Counted from the stretch's first letter, positions 37,333 through 48,276 are shown. The stretch: 64,000 nt of DNA from JAWKXU01 sp020446465 (GCA_041396845.1 JAWKXU010000001.1:186001-250000), one strand, 5' to 3'. The notes: generated by a model not told the origin, from the letters alone. Made by a program: numbers and translations.

Positions 37333-37435
37333 GAGCATTTCGATACAAAGCTGATAGACTTTTTCGGCCAGGAAATGCGACAAATCAAAAGCCTATAGCG
37401 TTTCTTCCGATTCAACCTTTTCACGAAACGCTATA
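37333..37435 (-). repeat. Dispersed intergenic repeat, copy 2 (inverted relative to 8587-8688)
   Basis: The reverse complement of this 103-bp stretch matches 8587-8688 almost base for base: the same TATAGCGTTTCGTGAAAAGG start, the same TTTGATTTGTCG core and CCTGGCCGAAAAAG. The inner palindrome of copy 1 is degenerate here. It lies just after the small exported protein. Confidence 0.85.
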
Positions 37436-37579
37436 GCCGAGTTGCGAAAGGAACTGCCCATTCTCTCTGGAGCCGTTCCTCGTTCGCATTCCACGCCGCC
37501 TTAATCCTCCAAAAAGGTCGATTTTTGTGTGCAGGCGCTCTCGCCTTCATGCGCATTCGCCACTAGAAGCCCGTCGGTA

Positions 37580-38740
37580 ATGGATATCGCCGACCTTCGG
37601 ATTGCGCTGTTCAGCGGCAATTACAATATGACCACCGATGGCGCGAACCGTGCGCTCAATCGGCTGGTCGGGTATCTTGTGCGTAACGGCGCGCAAGTCC
37701 ATGTCTATTCCCCGACCACCAAAGTCCCCGCTTTTGAACCGCAAGGCGAACTTGTCAGCCTGCCCTCTGTGGCGATACCGTTCCGCACCGAATACCGGTT
37801 TTCGATGGGGCTTTCGGGCGGGGCCTTGCGCGATCTTGAGCGTTTTTCTCCCAATATCATGCATGTATCCGCGCCAGATGTTGCCGCCCACCGCGCGCTG
37901 AAATGGGCGCGCAAGCAGGCCATCCCGGTTGTGGCATCGGTTCATACGCGCTTTGAAACCTATGCGCGCTATTATGGCCTCGGCTTTACCGAACCACTGA
38001 TCGAAGGGATCATGCGTCGGTTCTACCAGCGGTGTGATGCGCTGGTGGCGCCATCTGAAAGTTTCATCGATGTGCTTCGCCAGCAGCAGATGAACGACGA
38101 TATTTCGTTGTGGACGCGCGGTGTTGATCGCGATGTATTCGACCCCGCCCGGCGCGACATGGGCTGGCGGCGGTCTGTCGGGATTGCGGACGATGATCTG
38201 GCCGTCGGCTTTCTTGGCCGGCTGGTCATGGAAAAGGGGCTGGATGTCGTCGCCGCAACGATAAAGGAACTGGAACGCCGTAATGTCGGCTGCAAGGTGC
38301 TGGTGGTGGGCGATGGCCCTGCGCGCGAATGGTTCGCCAAAGCCATGCCTGCTGCGCGGTTCGTCGGGTTCCAGTCCGGTGTTGATCTGGGCCGTGCGGT
38401 CGCCAGTATGGACGTTCTTTTCAACCCTTCCATTACCGAAGCGTTCGGAAACGTCACGCTGGAGGCGATGGCCTGCGGCGTTCCGGTGGTTGCCGCACGC
38501 GCGACGGGCAGCGCGAGCTTGGTGACAGATGGCGAATCCGGTCGCCTGATTGAACCGTGCGATATCAAAGCTTTTGCCAGCGCTCTACAAACTTACATAG
38601 TTGATTCAGACTTGCGTGCAGCGCATGGAAAGGCAGGCTTGGAAGGGGCCAAGGCGTTTGACTGGGATGCCATCAACCAGACTGTTGCCGACACCTATCT
38701 TCGTCTGATTGAAAGCGCGAAAGGCAAAGCAAGGAGCTGA
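37580..38740 (+). CDS. Glycosyltransferase family 4 (GT-B fold)
   Basis: A 386-residue GT4 enzyme. N-terminal RIALFSGNYNMTTDGANR, then HTRFETYARYYGL, LGRLVMEKGLDVV and the donor-site motif EAFGNVTLEAMACGVPVV (EX7E). Its closest look is to diacylglycerol or sphingolipid sugar transferases, fitting glycosphingolipid or polysaccharide synthesis in the envelope (inference). ATG 37580 is chosen; an upstream start at 37529 adds residues without family similarity. It is 5 bp upstream of rarA. Confidence 0.88.
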   Translation: MDIADLRIALFSGNYNMTTDGANRALNRLVGYLVRNGAQVHVYSPTTKVPAFEPQGELVSLPSVAIPFRTEYRFSMGLSGGALRDLERFSPNIMHVSAPDVAAHRALKWARKQAIPVVASVHTRFETYARYYGLGFTEPLIEGIMRRFYQRCDALVAPSESFIDVLRQQQMNDDISLWTRGVDRDVFDPARRDMGWRRSVGIADDDLAVGFLGRLVMEKGLDVVAATIKELERRNVGCKVLVVGDGPAREWFAKAMPAARFVGFQSGVDLGRAVASMDVLFNPSITEAFGNVTLEAMACGVPVVAARATGSASLVTDGESGRLIEPCDIKAFASALQTYIVDSDLRAAHGKAGLEGAKAFDWDAINQTVADTYLRLIESAKGKARS

Positions 38741-38745
38741 AAGGC

Positions 38746-40077
38746 GTGGCCGACCTGTTTGGCAGCGACGAAAGGCATGGGTCAGAGGCCGCTTCCGGCG
38801 CGGCTCTGTCTGGTGACGCCCCGCTGGCGGACAAATTGCGCCCTGCCGATTTGTCGGAGGTTATCGGGCAAGACCACCTGACTGGCCCGGAAGGCGCCAT
38901 TGGCCGCATGGTTGCAGCCGGGAAACTTTCCAGCATGATCCTGTGGGGGCCGCCCGGCACTGGCAAGACGTCCATCGCGCGTCTGCTCGCCGATGCGGTG
39001 GGGATGCGCTATCAGGCGGTCAGTGCGGTATTTTCTGGCGTTGCCGATCTTAAAAAAGCGTTTGCCGAGGCTGATACTGCCGCGAAAGCAGGCCAGCGCA
39101 CGCTGCTTTTCGTGGACGAAATCCATCGCTTCAACCGCGCCCAGCAGGATGGGTTCCTGCCGTTTGTAGAGCGCGGGACGGTTACACTGGTCGGCGCGAC
39201 GACGGAAAATCCCAGCTTTGCGCTTAACGCCGCGCTTCTCAGCCGCGCACAAGTGCTGATCCTCCACCGTCTCGATACGCCCGCGCTCGAAATGCTGCTG
39301 GCGCGCGCGGAGGCGCTGGAAGGCCCCCTGCCGCTTACACCCGAATCACGCGCTGCGCTTGTCGCCAGCGCCGATGGCGATGGCCGGTTCCTGCTCAACC
39401 AGGCGGAAACGCTCTATGCGGCACAGATTGCCGAACCGCTCGATCCAGCAGCGCTTGGCAAGTTCCTGCAGCGCCGCGTCGCTGTTTATGACAAGGATCG
39501 CGACGGGCATTACAACCTGATTTCGGCGCTTCACAAATCGTTGCGCGGGTCCGACCCGCAAGCGGCGCTGTATTACCTTGCACGGATGCTGACGGCAGGC
39601 GAAGAGCCACTCTATGTGCTGCGGCGACTGGTCCGCTTTGCGAGCGAGGATATCGGCCTTGCTGATCCGCAGGCGCTGACGCAGTGTCTTGCCGCGAAGG
39701 ATGCCTATGATTTTCTCGGCAGCCCCGAAGGCGAACTGGCCGTGGTGCAGGCGTGCCTCTATTGCGCCACCGCGCCCAAATCGAACGCGGCTTATGTCGC
39801 ACAGAAAGCCGCATGGAAAAGTGCGAAGGAAACGGGCAGTCTCGCGCCGCCTGCCAATATCCTCAATGCGCCGACGAAGCTGATGAAAGAGATCGGCTAT
39901 GGCGAAGGCTATGCTTACGATCACGATACGCCGGACGGATTTTCCGGCGACAATTACTGGCCTGAAGGCATGAAGCCCGCCACATTCTACCAACCGGTCG
40001 AGCGCGGGTTTGAGCGTGATGTTCTAAAGCGCATGGAATGGTGGGACAGGAAACGCGCCGAGCGTCGGGGCGCGTGA
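38746..40077 (+). CDS. rarA: Replication-associated recombination protein A (RarA/MgsA)
   Basis: A 443-residue AAA+ ATPase acting at stalled replication forks. It has LADKLRPADLSEVIGQDHL, Walker A GPPGTGKTS, Walker B LFVDEIHRFN, sensor 1 GATTENPSF and the RarA C-terminal tetramerisation part. The start is GTG at 38746. It overlaps the downstream DUF429-like gene by 4 bp (GTGA). Confidence 0.95.
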   Translation: MADLFGSDERHGSEAASGAALSGDAPLADKLRPADLSEVIGQDHLTGPEGAIGRMVAAGKLSSMILWGPPGTGKTSIARLLADAVGMRYQAVSAVFSGVADLKKAFAEADTAAKAGQRTLLFVDEIHRFNRAQQDGFLPFVERGTVTLVGATTENPSFALNAALLSRAQVLILHRLDTPALEMLLARAEALEGPLPLTPESRAALVASADGDGRFLLNQAETLYAAQIAEPLDPAALGKFLQRRVAVYDKDRDGHYNLISALHKSLRGSDPQAALYYLARMLTAGEEPLYVLRRLVRFASEDIGLADPQALTQCLAAKDAYDFLGSPEGELAVVQACLYCATAPKSNAAYVAQKAAWKSAKETGSLAPPANILNAPTKLMKEIGYGEGYAYDHDTPDGFSGDNYWPEGMKPATFYQPVERGFERDVLKRMEWWDRKRAERRGA

Positions 40078-40973
40078 CGCACTTTCGCCACTTTGCCGCA
40101 ATCGATTGGTCAGGTGCGGCAGGCGAACGGCACAAGGGCATTGCGATTGCCATCTGCGATGGGGCGGAGCAGGGCGAACAACACGCCCCCGTACCCCGAT
40201 TGGTCAGGCGGAATCGGGACTGGTCGCGGACGGAAGCCTTGCAATTTCTTCAGGACGAATTGCCTGATGATACGCTGGTTGGTCTTGATCTTGGCATGGC
40301 CCTGCCATTCATGGATGCAGGTGCGTTTTTTCCCGACTGGCCTGAAAGCCCGCCTGATGCCCGCTCCCTATGGGCGATGGTTGATGACATCTGCGCGGAT
40401 AATGTGGACCTTGGTGTCGGGAGCGTGGTCGATCACCCTGAACTCTGCCGCTATTTTCGTCGGCACGGCGGCAGGGAAGGGGCGCAATTCCACTTGCCTG
40501 GCGCAACGCATCGCCGCGGGCGGTTTCGTCTGACCGAAGAAGCGCAGGCGCGGATGGGTTGCAAGCCTTACAGCAATTTCAATCTCGTCGGTGCCGCTCA
40601 GGTCGGCAAGGCGAGCCTTTCGGGAATGCGGATGTTGCACCGTCTGGCGGGAACGCTTCCGGTATGGCCGGTTGATCCCTTGCCCGACACAGGCTCGGTC
40701 GTGGTCGAGATATATACCGCTCTGGCTGCCATCGCGGGTGGGCGCAGGGCGGGGGCAAGCAAGATCAGGACCGGCGCCGAACTTAACCAGGCACTGGCTT
40801 GTCTGGGTAGCGATTCGATTGTCCATGATGGCGCGATCGATGACCATAGTGCCGATGCCATCGTTACGGCTGCCTGGTTGCGCAAAGTGGCCAATAATCC
40901 ACAATTTTGGTCACCAAAGGCGCTGACAATCAAAATTGCACGAACTGAGGGCTGGACCTTCGGCGCAGTTTGA
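40074..40973 (+). CDS. DUF429-like protein (RNase H-like fold)
   Basis: About 299 residues. AAIDWSGA near the N-terminus, VGLDLGMALPF near residue 80 and a late Asp in DHSADAIVTAAWL form the acidic pattern of an RNase H-like or DUF429 fold. The function is unknown; a nuclease role is possible. The GTG start at 40074 overlaps the rarA stop, showing translational coupling and perhaps a shared repair role. Confidence 0.75.
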   Translation: MTHFRHFAAIDWSGAAGERHKGIAIAICDGAEQGEQHAPVPRLVRRNRDWSRTEALQFLQDELPDDTLVGLDLGMALPFMDAGAFFPDWPESPPDARSLWAMVDDICADNVDLGVGSVVDHPELCRYFRRHGGREGAQFHLPGATHRRGRFRLTEEAQARMGCKPYSNFNLVGAAQVGKASLSGMRMLHRLAGTLPVWPVDPLPDTGSVVVEIYTALAAIAGGRRAGASKIRTGAELNQALACLGSDSIVHDGAIDDHSADAIVTAAWLRKVANNPQFWSPKALTIKIARTEGWTFGAV

Positions 40974-40990
40974 AGCAAGGGAGCCTTCGC

Positions 40991-42579
<1,589 letters not shown>

Positions 42580-42592
42580 GGCGCTTGCCCTC

Positions 42593-42994
42593 TTAGGGTT
42601 CTCTTATGTTGCTCGCGCCCTCGTAACCGAGGTCAACTCTTTGTTTTTCAGGAATATCGCTAAGCTTACCACACTCCGCAGAGCTAGGAAAAGCGCCATT
42701 TTCCCTCGCTGACAGGATAATTTGCTCGGACGTCTCGCCAAATGCGGCATCGACAAAATGCGCCATGATCTGGGCGACAATACCGATCAGCTCATCCTTC
42801 TCGGCATCAGGCAGATCAATATCGGCGACACATTGCCGATAGCGCTCAAATTCTTCTGGCGTAAGAAGCGACACCTGCGTTCCCTTTCGCCGCCCGAAAG
42901 CGGCCAATTGTTCATACCTAGACGCAGGTTTCAGATACTCTGGGCTCAAACCCCTTCTGGGGGAAACGCTCTCCTTTTGCGTCCAACAACGCAA
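42593..42994 (-). CDS. Small hypothetical protein preceding the recombinase
   Basis: About 133 residues from a TTG at 42994 (start uncertain, no clear ribosome binding site). The middle, PDAEKDELIGIVAQIMAHFV followed by DAAFG, resembles short proteins commonly found just before serine recombinases in alphaproteobacterial elements. It ends 13 bp before the recombinase start, so it is probably co-expressed and may assist or direct recombination (inference). No catalytic motif is seen. Confidence 0.6.
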   Translation of the reverse strand: MRCWTQKESVSPRRGLSPEYLKPASRYEQLAAFGRRKGTQVSLLTPEEFERYRQCVADIDLPDAEKDELIGIVAQIMAHFVDAAFGETSEQIILSARENGAFPSSAECGKLSDIPEKQRVDLGYEGASNIREP

Positions 42995-43145
42995 TCCTGA
43001 CTATCACAATTCCATTTTATCACCCGAAGTTCGCATTATGCAAACTTCGGAAAACATTAGATATTAGTGAAAAGCGATATAAAGCAAGGCATTGAAGCGA
43101 TTATGGGCTGGCTCTGAAGTTGCCATAATCACCATGTGCCTAGAT

Positions 43146-44672
43146 TCATCCGTTTCCCTGATGCAGCGTTCTGACATCACGGATTTGACCGCTCCAAGGT
43201 TGAACCTCGTAGAATGGCAGTCGATCACAGACGACCAGTTGCGGCAGGCCTGCGATCTTGATGATCTGCTTTCCTGAGCCGATTCCACGGATGTCTTCGG
43301 CTTGAAGAACAGGGCGGCGGCTTTCGCCGCGATTGGTGCCAGCGCTTTCAACAGCGCCGCCACCGATATTCTGGCCTCTTGTGACGATGGTGCGATTGCC
43401 CGACCACCGCTCCACATCGCGCATGAGTGACGGGTCTTCGACGCCCGTCATGTTGAAGATGGCCGCCTGATCCTCGATCTCGCGCACTGCATCGCGCGAC
43501 CAGCGCCCTTCCATCGAATAGCGCCCCTGGGCGAAGAACCAGAGCTGAATACCTTTGCCCCGATAAAGCCTGAGCGCCTTCATCACGGCGGGTGCAGGTG
43601 GGAGTTGCGGAAACTCATCGAGGATGAAGCAGGTCCGAAGCCTACCCCGCTCGCGGGCAATTGCTTCGATAGCGTAATTGACGATCAGGCTGATCCACGA
43701 CGCAATGACGCCCAGCTTCTCGCTGGGGGCAATCAGATAGACCGTGGTGGGTTCATGCTTGAGCCGCGCGAAGTCGAACTCATGGGCTGATGTTGTGCGG
43801 TCGAGCGTTTTGCCAACCTCGAAGGCGCTTAAGGCCTCGATTGCATCGGACTTGTAGGCTTCAAACTGCTTCGGAGCATCGGCATAGGTGGCTCCCATCG
43901 CCGCAGCGCGCCGCGCAATCCCTTCGATTCCACAGCTCACCATCATCTGAAAAGCATGCTCGAAATCCGCATCCGAGGCGTTCACGAAACACCAGAGATT
44001 GCCGAGCGTGCAGTTTTGCGGCTCCAGATAGGCTAGATATTCCATCCGCATGGAGAGCAGGCGGATCGCACCTTTTCGAACCCAGCTATTCTCTCCTTCG
44101 CGAGGATTAGGCGGAATGAGGATTTGCGCCATCTCGTCGGCCTGCGTGTCGATTTCCCCGCCATCGCGGACGATATCGACCAGCACATGGAGCGGGTTGA
44201 TCTGGGTATTAGGCAGACCCAAGAGGCCGAACGGATTGAGGTAGATGCACCGTTGACCAAGCGCCGTTTCGCGGTGCTCTCGCGAGGCAAAACAATTCTC
44301 GCCATCCTTCACGTCCACGACGATCAGGCTGCGGTCGCGCACATGGGCGAGATTGGGAAGGATAAGATCACGGCCCTTGCCAGAGCCCGTCCGCGCATAG
44401 GTGAGGAGTTGCCCGTCGCCGTTGAAAAACAGCATGCGGCCTTGCTGCGCGCCCAGAAACAAGCCGCTGGTCTCTAGGAGACCAACGGCATTCAAATCAT
44501 CAAGGTTTGCAAGCCGCCCATCGCCGAGTTGGCCACTCGGCGCTGCTATGGACATCAGATATTGCTGCCACGCGGCTCTTTGACGGGCTTCCTCTTCTCG
44601 CTGTGCCCGATCTATCTCTCGCGTCATGGAAAACAGACGCGGGAGAAATGCGGCCATTTGTTCGAGCCGCAT
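43146..44672 (-). CDS. Type IV coupling protein-like ATPase (VirD4/TraG type) without membrane anchor
   Basis: About 508 residues from ATG 44672. Walker A is in ARTGSGKGRDLILPNL (residues 93-108) and Walker B is CFILDEFPQLPP; YLIAPSEKL and a C-terminal PWSGQIRDVRTL also fit VirD4/TraG proteins, which pump relaxosomes into type IV secretion channels. The N-terminus has no transmembrane segment, unlike most members. It begins 4 nt after the stop of the 257-residue membrane protein, suggesting the anchor is supplied separately. An in-frame extension to 45056 overlaps that gene and looks non-coding. Confidence 0.88.
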   Translation of the reverse strand: MRLEQMAAFLPRLFSMTREIDRAQREEEARQRAAWQQYLMSIAAPSGQLGDGRLANLDDLNAVGLLETSGLFLGAQQGRMLFFNGDGQLLTYARTGSGKGRDLILPNLAHVRDRSLIVVDVKDGENCFASREHRETALGQRCIYLNPFGLLGLPNTQINPLHVLVDIVRDGGEIDTQADEMAQILIPPNPREGENSWVRKGAIRLLSMRMEYLAYLEPQNCTLGNLWCFVNASDADFEHAFQMMVSCGIEGIARRAAAMGATYADAPKQFEAYKSDAIEALSAFEVGKTLDRTTSAHEFDFARLKHEPTTVYLIAPSEKLGVIASWISLIVNYAIEAIARERGRLRTCFILDEFPQLPPAPAVMKALRLYRGKGIQLWFFAQGRYSMEGRWSRDAVREIEDQAAIFNMTGVEDPSLMRDVERWSGNRTIVTRGQNIGGGAVESAGTNRGESRRPVLQAEDIRGIGSGKQIIKIAGLPQLVVCDRLPFYEVQPWSGQIRDVRTLHQGNG

Positions 44673-44676
44673 GAGG

Positions 44677-45450
44677 TTATTCCCCTTCCTCGCTTTGCGC
44701 GTCGCGGCTGATTTGTGGCAGATCGGGAAAGCTGATCGGCTCCATGCTCTCGATATCGGCACGAACCTGGGCGGGCGGCGGCAGGCCTGTATCCCAGCCT
44801 TCGACCGAGACAGTGACGCCATTTTGAACCGCCGAGGTGAGTTCCCCCTGAAGCTGGCTACCGACCTGATCGGCATAGTCGAGCGCGTCATCGCCGCCGC
44901 TTGGCTCAATGACATTCGCCACGCGGCCCCAGAGCCGCGCGAGGTTGACCACCAACATATCCGTGCTCTGCTGTTGGCGAGCGATATCGGTGCGTTGATG
45001 CACATAGTCTTGCTGGAGTTGCGCGGTGGTCTGGGCGTAAATGCGCGTGCGATCATAGGCTGCCTGATAGTTGGTCAGGATACCTTGAGCCGCTGCGCGA
45101 TATTGCTCCTGCTGCTGGGCAACGCTGACTTTGACCTCTTCGGCCCAATCGGCAAATGCGGCCTGCGTTTCCAGATCGTGCGCCTTGATCTCGGCAGCAT
45201 AACGACCGCTATAAGAGCCCGTGAGGGTCGAAGGGCGATATTCGGGAGGTGCGAACATTTCGGCACCGTAGAGCGCTGCGCCGCAAAGGATGATGCCGAA
45301 GAACATGCCGGCCCCTGCGGAAATCCGCTTCTTCTGGGGCGGCATGACGATCTGATACGGCTGGCCCGTCGCCTGCGGCGGGACCACGGCCATCCCACTT
45401 TGCTGAGGGGCTTCGCCTCCGTAATCTATCGAATATTGCTGGTTGCTCAT
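44677..45450 (-). CDS. Single-pass membrane protein with coiled-coil, conjugation module
   Basis: 257 residues, not assignable to a known family. The N-terminal ~40 residues are cytosolic and Gln/Pro-rich. One transmembrane helix follows (AGAGMFFGIILCGAALYGAE), then a long Gln-rich helical region (about 90-170) likely to form a coiled coil, then an acidic C-terminus. Tight coupling to the ATPase gene suggests a membrane partner for it. AGGAG lies 7 nt before the ATG. Confidence 0.7.
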   Translation of the reverse strand: MSNQQYSIDYGGEAPQQSGMAVVPPQATGQPYQIVMPPQKKRISAGAGMFFGIILCGAALYGAEMFAPPEYRPSTLTGSYSGRYAAEIKAHDLETQAAFADWAEEVKVSVAQQQEQYRAAAQGILTNYQAAYDRTRIYAQTTAQLQQDYVHQRTDIARQQQSTDMLVVNLARLWGRVANVIEPSGGDDALDYADQVGSQLQGELTSAVQNGVTVSVEGWDTGLPPPAQVRADIESMEPISFPDLPQISRDAQSEEGE

Positions 45451-45510
45451 AACTGGACTCCTGTCTGACGAAATGTCGCCAAGCAGGGACCAGAAATGGC
45501 CGCATCATGC

Positions 45511-45535
45511 GGGGGAAACAGCGGACGCTTCCCCC
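45511..45535 (-). terminator. GC-rich hairpin between conjugation-module genes
   Basis: Arms GGGGGAA (45511-45517) and TTCCCCC (45529-45535) with an 11-nt loop lie 13 bp downstream of the 334/288-residue membrane protein gene stop. There is no T run, so partial termination or RNA stability is as likely as true termination. Confidence 0.35.
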
Positions 45536-45548
45536 CTTCGGCTGCGCG

Positions 45549-46412
45549 TTAATTTCCGATGTCTGAGTTTGCGAGGATCACCATCATTGTTGCAATTGCG
45601 ACAACCACCAACTGCCCCAGAAAGAAATACCGAAAATCTTGCTGAGGATTGAGCCGTATCCAGCTCTTACCTCCTTTGAAATCAGCGATAGACTTGCGGA
45701 CCTCACGCGTAGAGGCGAAGCTAAAATAGTTCTCCTCTGGATTGTTAAGGTTATCCACTCGGGCCAAAATCGGCTTTCTCAGAAACATCAGCAGAGAGAT
45801 CGGGAAAAGTGCGAGATCAAACGCAATTTTCAGCCAATTCGGAGCATTTCTATATGCCATATCAAGACGCAGCATGGGGCGATCAATAGTGCGCCAGAGC
45901 CATGATCGTATTGTCCGTTTTGAAGGAGGATAAACCAGCTTACCTCGATACAATGCGCCGAACGCCTTTTTTAGCCCTCCCTCGTGAGTGAAACGGTCAC
46001 GATCACCAAACACAACAGGCGAGGTCGCAATCTGATTTTCGAGTTCGCTCTGATATGCATGCTTGGTTCTCGTGAGCGAGCTTGCGAAGATCAGCCACAA
46101 AACGGCAGCATGTATAGTCAGAGACGGAATTTCGATGCCGAGATACGCAGCCACGTACTGAAGATTGGTCACGAGGAGCTCGTTGTATGCCTCGATTAAT
46201 TTTCCGACGAAACCATCCAGACCTAACGAAAAAATGCCTGCTGCTATGGTGACGGCGCTGGCCGTAGAGACGACGAGATTGATGCCGAAAGCTGGCGAAC
46301 GATAGCTCGTGATGCCAGCGACCAGCGACTTAAAGCGTTTCAAAAGCCGACCTTTCTCTGCCAATTCGAATCCAACATCGAACGGCAGAGAAAAGCCATG
46401 GAGACATCTCAT
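45549..46412 (-). CDS. Membrane protein of the conjugation-like operon
   Basis: About 287 residues from ATG 46412 (an upstream in-frame start at 46553 would overlap the next gene and is disfavoured). Hydrophobic segments near 40-65 (LVVSTASAVTIAAGIFSLGL), 85-110 (IHAAVLWLIFASS), one around LALFPISLLMFL and a last one (LGQLVVVAIATMMVILA) suggest four membrane helices with a soluble middle. No family recognised. The operon position suggests a transfer or mating-pair role. Confidence 0.65.
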   Translation of the reverse strand: MRCLHGFSLPFDVGFELAEKGRLLKRFKSLVAGITSYRSPAFGINLVVSTASAVTIAAGIFSLGLDGFVGKLIEAYNELLVTNLQYVAAYLGIEIPSLTIHAAVLWLIFASSLTRTKHAYQSELENQIATSPVVFGDRDRFTHEGGLKKAFGALYRGKLVYPPSKRTIRSWLWRTIDRPMLRLDMAYRNAPNWLKIAFDLALFPISLLMFLRKPILARVDNLNNPEENYFSFASTREVRKSIADFKGGKSWIRLNPQQDFRYFFLGQLVVVAIATMMVILANSDIGN

Positions 46413-46415
46413 GGC

Positions 46416-46449
46416 AAAGCACCCCGCCGAATGTCGGCAAAGGTGCTTT
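46416..46449 (-). promoter_or_regulatory. Stem-loop overlapping the ribosome binding region of the 45549-46412 gene
   Basis: Outer arms AAAGCACC/GGTGCTTT and inner arms GCCGA/TCGGC form a long hairpin that starts 3 nt after one stop codon and ends 3 nt before the next start codon on the minus strand. The only purine-rich stretch for that start (GGGG) lies inside the stem. It may attenuate or couple translation. Confidence 0.5.
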
Positions 46450-46452
46450 AGA

Positions 46453-46923
46453 TTAGTGTTTGCGGCTTCGGAACGCTTCTTGAGCCATCGCGAGCATCCG
46501 AATGCGCGGAAGCACCTTCTTTTGAACGGCTTGGCGGGGCGGACGTTCGGCAAGCTTCATAAAATCTTGCAACCACTTGCCCTCATCTTCCACGAATACG
46601 TCATCGACGTCAGCAAGATCATCATCACCCAAAAGGCGGCCGTCAGGCGTCATATATCGCCCTTCAAACCCATAGATTTCGTCAGCAACCCAATCGAGCA
46701 ACTTGCGCCGAGGCATTTGCAGGCCTGCGATGTCTCGGGCCAACCGCCTAATGTAGGCAACTTGCATCAGTTCTTCGTCACTTGGGATATTCAGAATGTG
46801 CGGGTTGTTTGGGTCTGGTTCGCCCCACAGTGGCCTGTTTTCCAGACCCTCATTTACAGGACGAGGCCCTCGCCACGGCCACCAGCCGATTGCTTTCCCG
46901 ATGATCCATGGAACCAAGCGCAC
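46453..46923 (-). CDS. Hypothetical acidic protein of the conjugation-like operon
   Basis: 156 residues with no recognised family. The N-terminus is hydrophobic and Trp-rich (LVPWIIGKAIGWWPWRGPRP), possibly membrane-associated. The middle is acidic (GDDDLADVDDVFVEDEG) and the C-terminus basic. It lies between two membrane-protein genes on the same strand. Confidence 0.6.
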   Translation of the reverse strand: MRLVPWIIGKAIGWWPWRGPRPVNEGLENRPLWGEPDPNNPHILNIPSDEELMQVAYIRRLARDIAGLQMPRRKLLDWVADEIYGFEGRYMTPDGRLLGDDDLADVDDVFVEDEGKWLQDFMKLAERPPRQAVQKKVLPRIRMLAMAQEAFRSRKH

Positions 46924-47144
46924 AGAACTCTCCTTCGTAAACGAGCCAATAGCGGCTCAGACACGAATCAGTCTCGCAAATCGTTTACCCGTCCCTGGGA
47001 GAAACTCGGAAGTTTCCTTGAGTGCCGTTAGCCGAACGCCAAGTTTCCCAATGGCGAAGTGGTGAAGAGCTGCAAACAACGACATCATCCCACGCAAATA
47101 CGGGGCGATGTTCCCGTCGCCCCGCATCGCCTCTTCGGACCTTC

Positions 47145-48272
47145 TCAGGTCTTAGGTGGTCGCCCGACCTTTTTGGGTGCGCCTGGACCTACCTCTCTGG
47201 GCGTTGCACCGCCTGATCCTTTTTGCGTCATAATCGCAAACCCGAGCAGGATCCCGCCGAGCGGGATCAGCTCGATGCAAGCCCCAATGGCAATCGCCGC
47301 AATGGTCGCTTCGGGATAGAGCGCCAGATATGCCATGTTCGAGACGACGGGCATCGAAGGGATCGGCGCATCCTTAAGGGCAGCGATATCATCGAGCCCT
47401 TCCGTCAGCTCTTCAGCCATGCCGTCAAAATTCTGCGTAATGGCAGCAGCAGCGCTCGGAGGCAGGCCAGCAGCTAGCCAATCCTTGCGCATGGCATCCG
47501 CGACCGTCTGCATGGCTTCGACAGCGAGCGCGTCATTCACTTCTCGCGTCAGTCGCGCGTAGTCACTGCCGTTCTTGCGCACGGCAACGAGCTTTTCGTG
47601 CCGCTCCATGTCAGAGTCGATCACGCGCCGTGTGTCGATCAGCAGACGGTCGATCCTGGCAAATAGACGGGAGAGCTTCGCGCGGCTCGCGAAAATCGCG
47701 GCACGGGCATTGGCACAGCCGTCACGGATGTTGGCGAGCGCAGTCGCTACCTGTCCCACATTGCCGCCGTCGCCGCTATAGATGCCCGTGCCGACTTCCT
47801 GAACCTGCATGTTGGAGGCCGAGTTGACGCAATCATTGAGAGCAGGAATGCGATTGGCAATCGAGGCCGCCGCCTGTTGCCTGACCTGTTTAGCTTCCGA
47901 CTGTTGAAGCAGTGTGTATTCCATATGGGCAACTTCGCCCGAGGCGGAGGCCAGAACTGAGGAAGACGCCCCCCCAAGCAGCAAGGCCATTGCGCCAAAA
48001 GCCGCAAAGAAGATGCCCATGGCCTTGCCTCGCCTTGATGGAGGCAGCGATGGGATATGCATCAGTGCTATGTAGGAGCCATAGGAAAGCCCCGCCGCAA
48101 TCGCGATGGCAGAGAGAATCGTCTCCAGCCAAGCAAGCAAGGTCATATCCCCAGACGGAGCAACAAGGTTGGCGATCCACACGGCTGCAAAAATGCCGGA
48201 GATCACATGAAGGATCATATTGAGGGCAAGCAGCCCCCGAACGCTGGACGGTATTGTATTGGGCTTTGCCAT
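47145..48272 (-). CDS. Multi-pass membrane protein of the conjugation-like operon
   Basis: 375 residues. Three hydrophobic helices lie in the first ~115 residues (LLALNMILHVISGIFAAVWI, then two more), followed by a long helical periplasmic or cytosolic part (~120-310), a last membrane pair near AAIAIGACIELIPLGGILLG and a basic Pro-rich tail. No family recognised. The ribosome binding site GGAGGG is locked in a perfect hairpin (48277-48293). Confidence 0.7.
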   Translation of the reverse strand: MAKPNTIPSSVRGLLALNMILHVISGIFAAVWIANLVAPSGDMTLLAWLETILSAIAIAAGLSYGSYIALMHIPSLPPSRRGKAMGIFFAAFGAMALLLGGASSSVLASASGEVAHMEYTLLQQSEAKQVRQQAAASIANRIPALNDCVNSASNMQVQEVGTGIYSGDGGNVGQVATALANIRDGCANARAAIFASRAKLSRLFARIDRLLIDTRRVIDSDMERHEKLVAVRKNGSDYARLTREVNDALAVEAMQTVADAMRKDWLAAGLPPSAAAAITQNFDGMAEELTEGLDDIAALKDAPIPSMPVVSNMAYLALYPEATIAAIAIGACIELIPLGGILLGFAIMTQKGSGGATPREVGPGAPKKVGRPPKT

Positions 48273-48276
48273 AGTG

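Noticed and set aside
44673..45056. N-terminal extension of the coupling ATPase to 45056
   Set aside because: The extra residues are Arg/Ser-rich shadow sequence of the upstream gene; ATG 44672 directly after that gene's stop fits better.
44626..45468. A 280-codon plus-strand frame across the conjugation operon
   Set aside because: It is antisense to a membrane protein with a clear helix and ribosome binding site, and lacks both itself.
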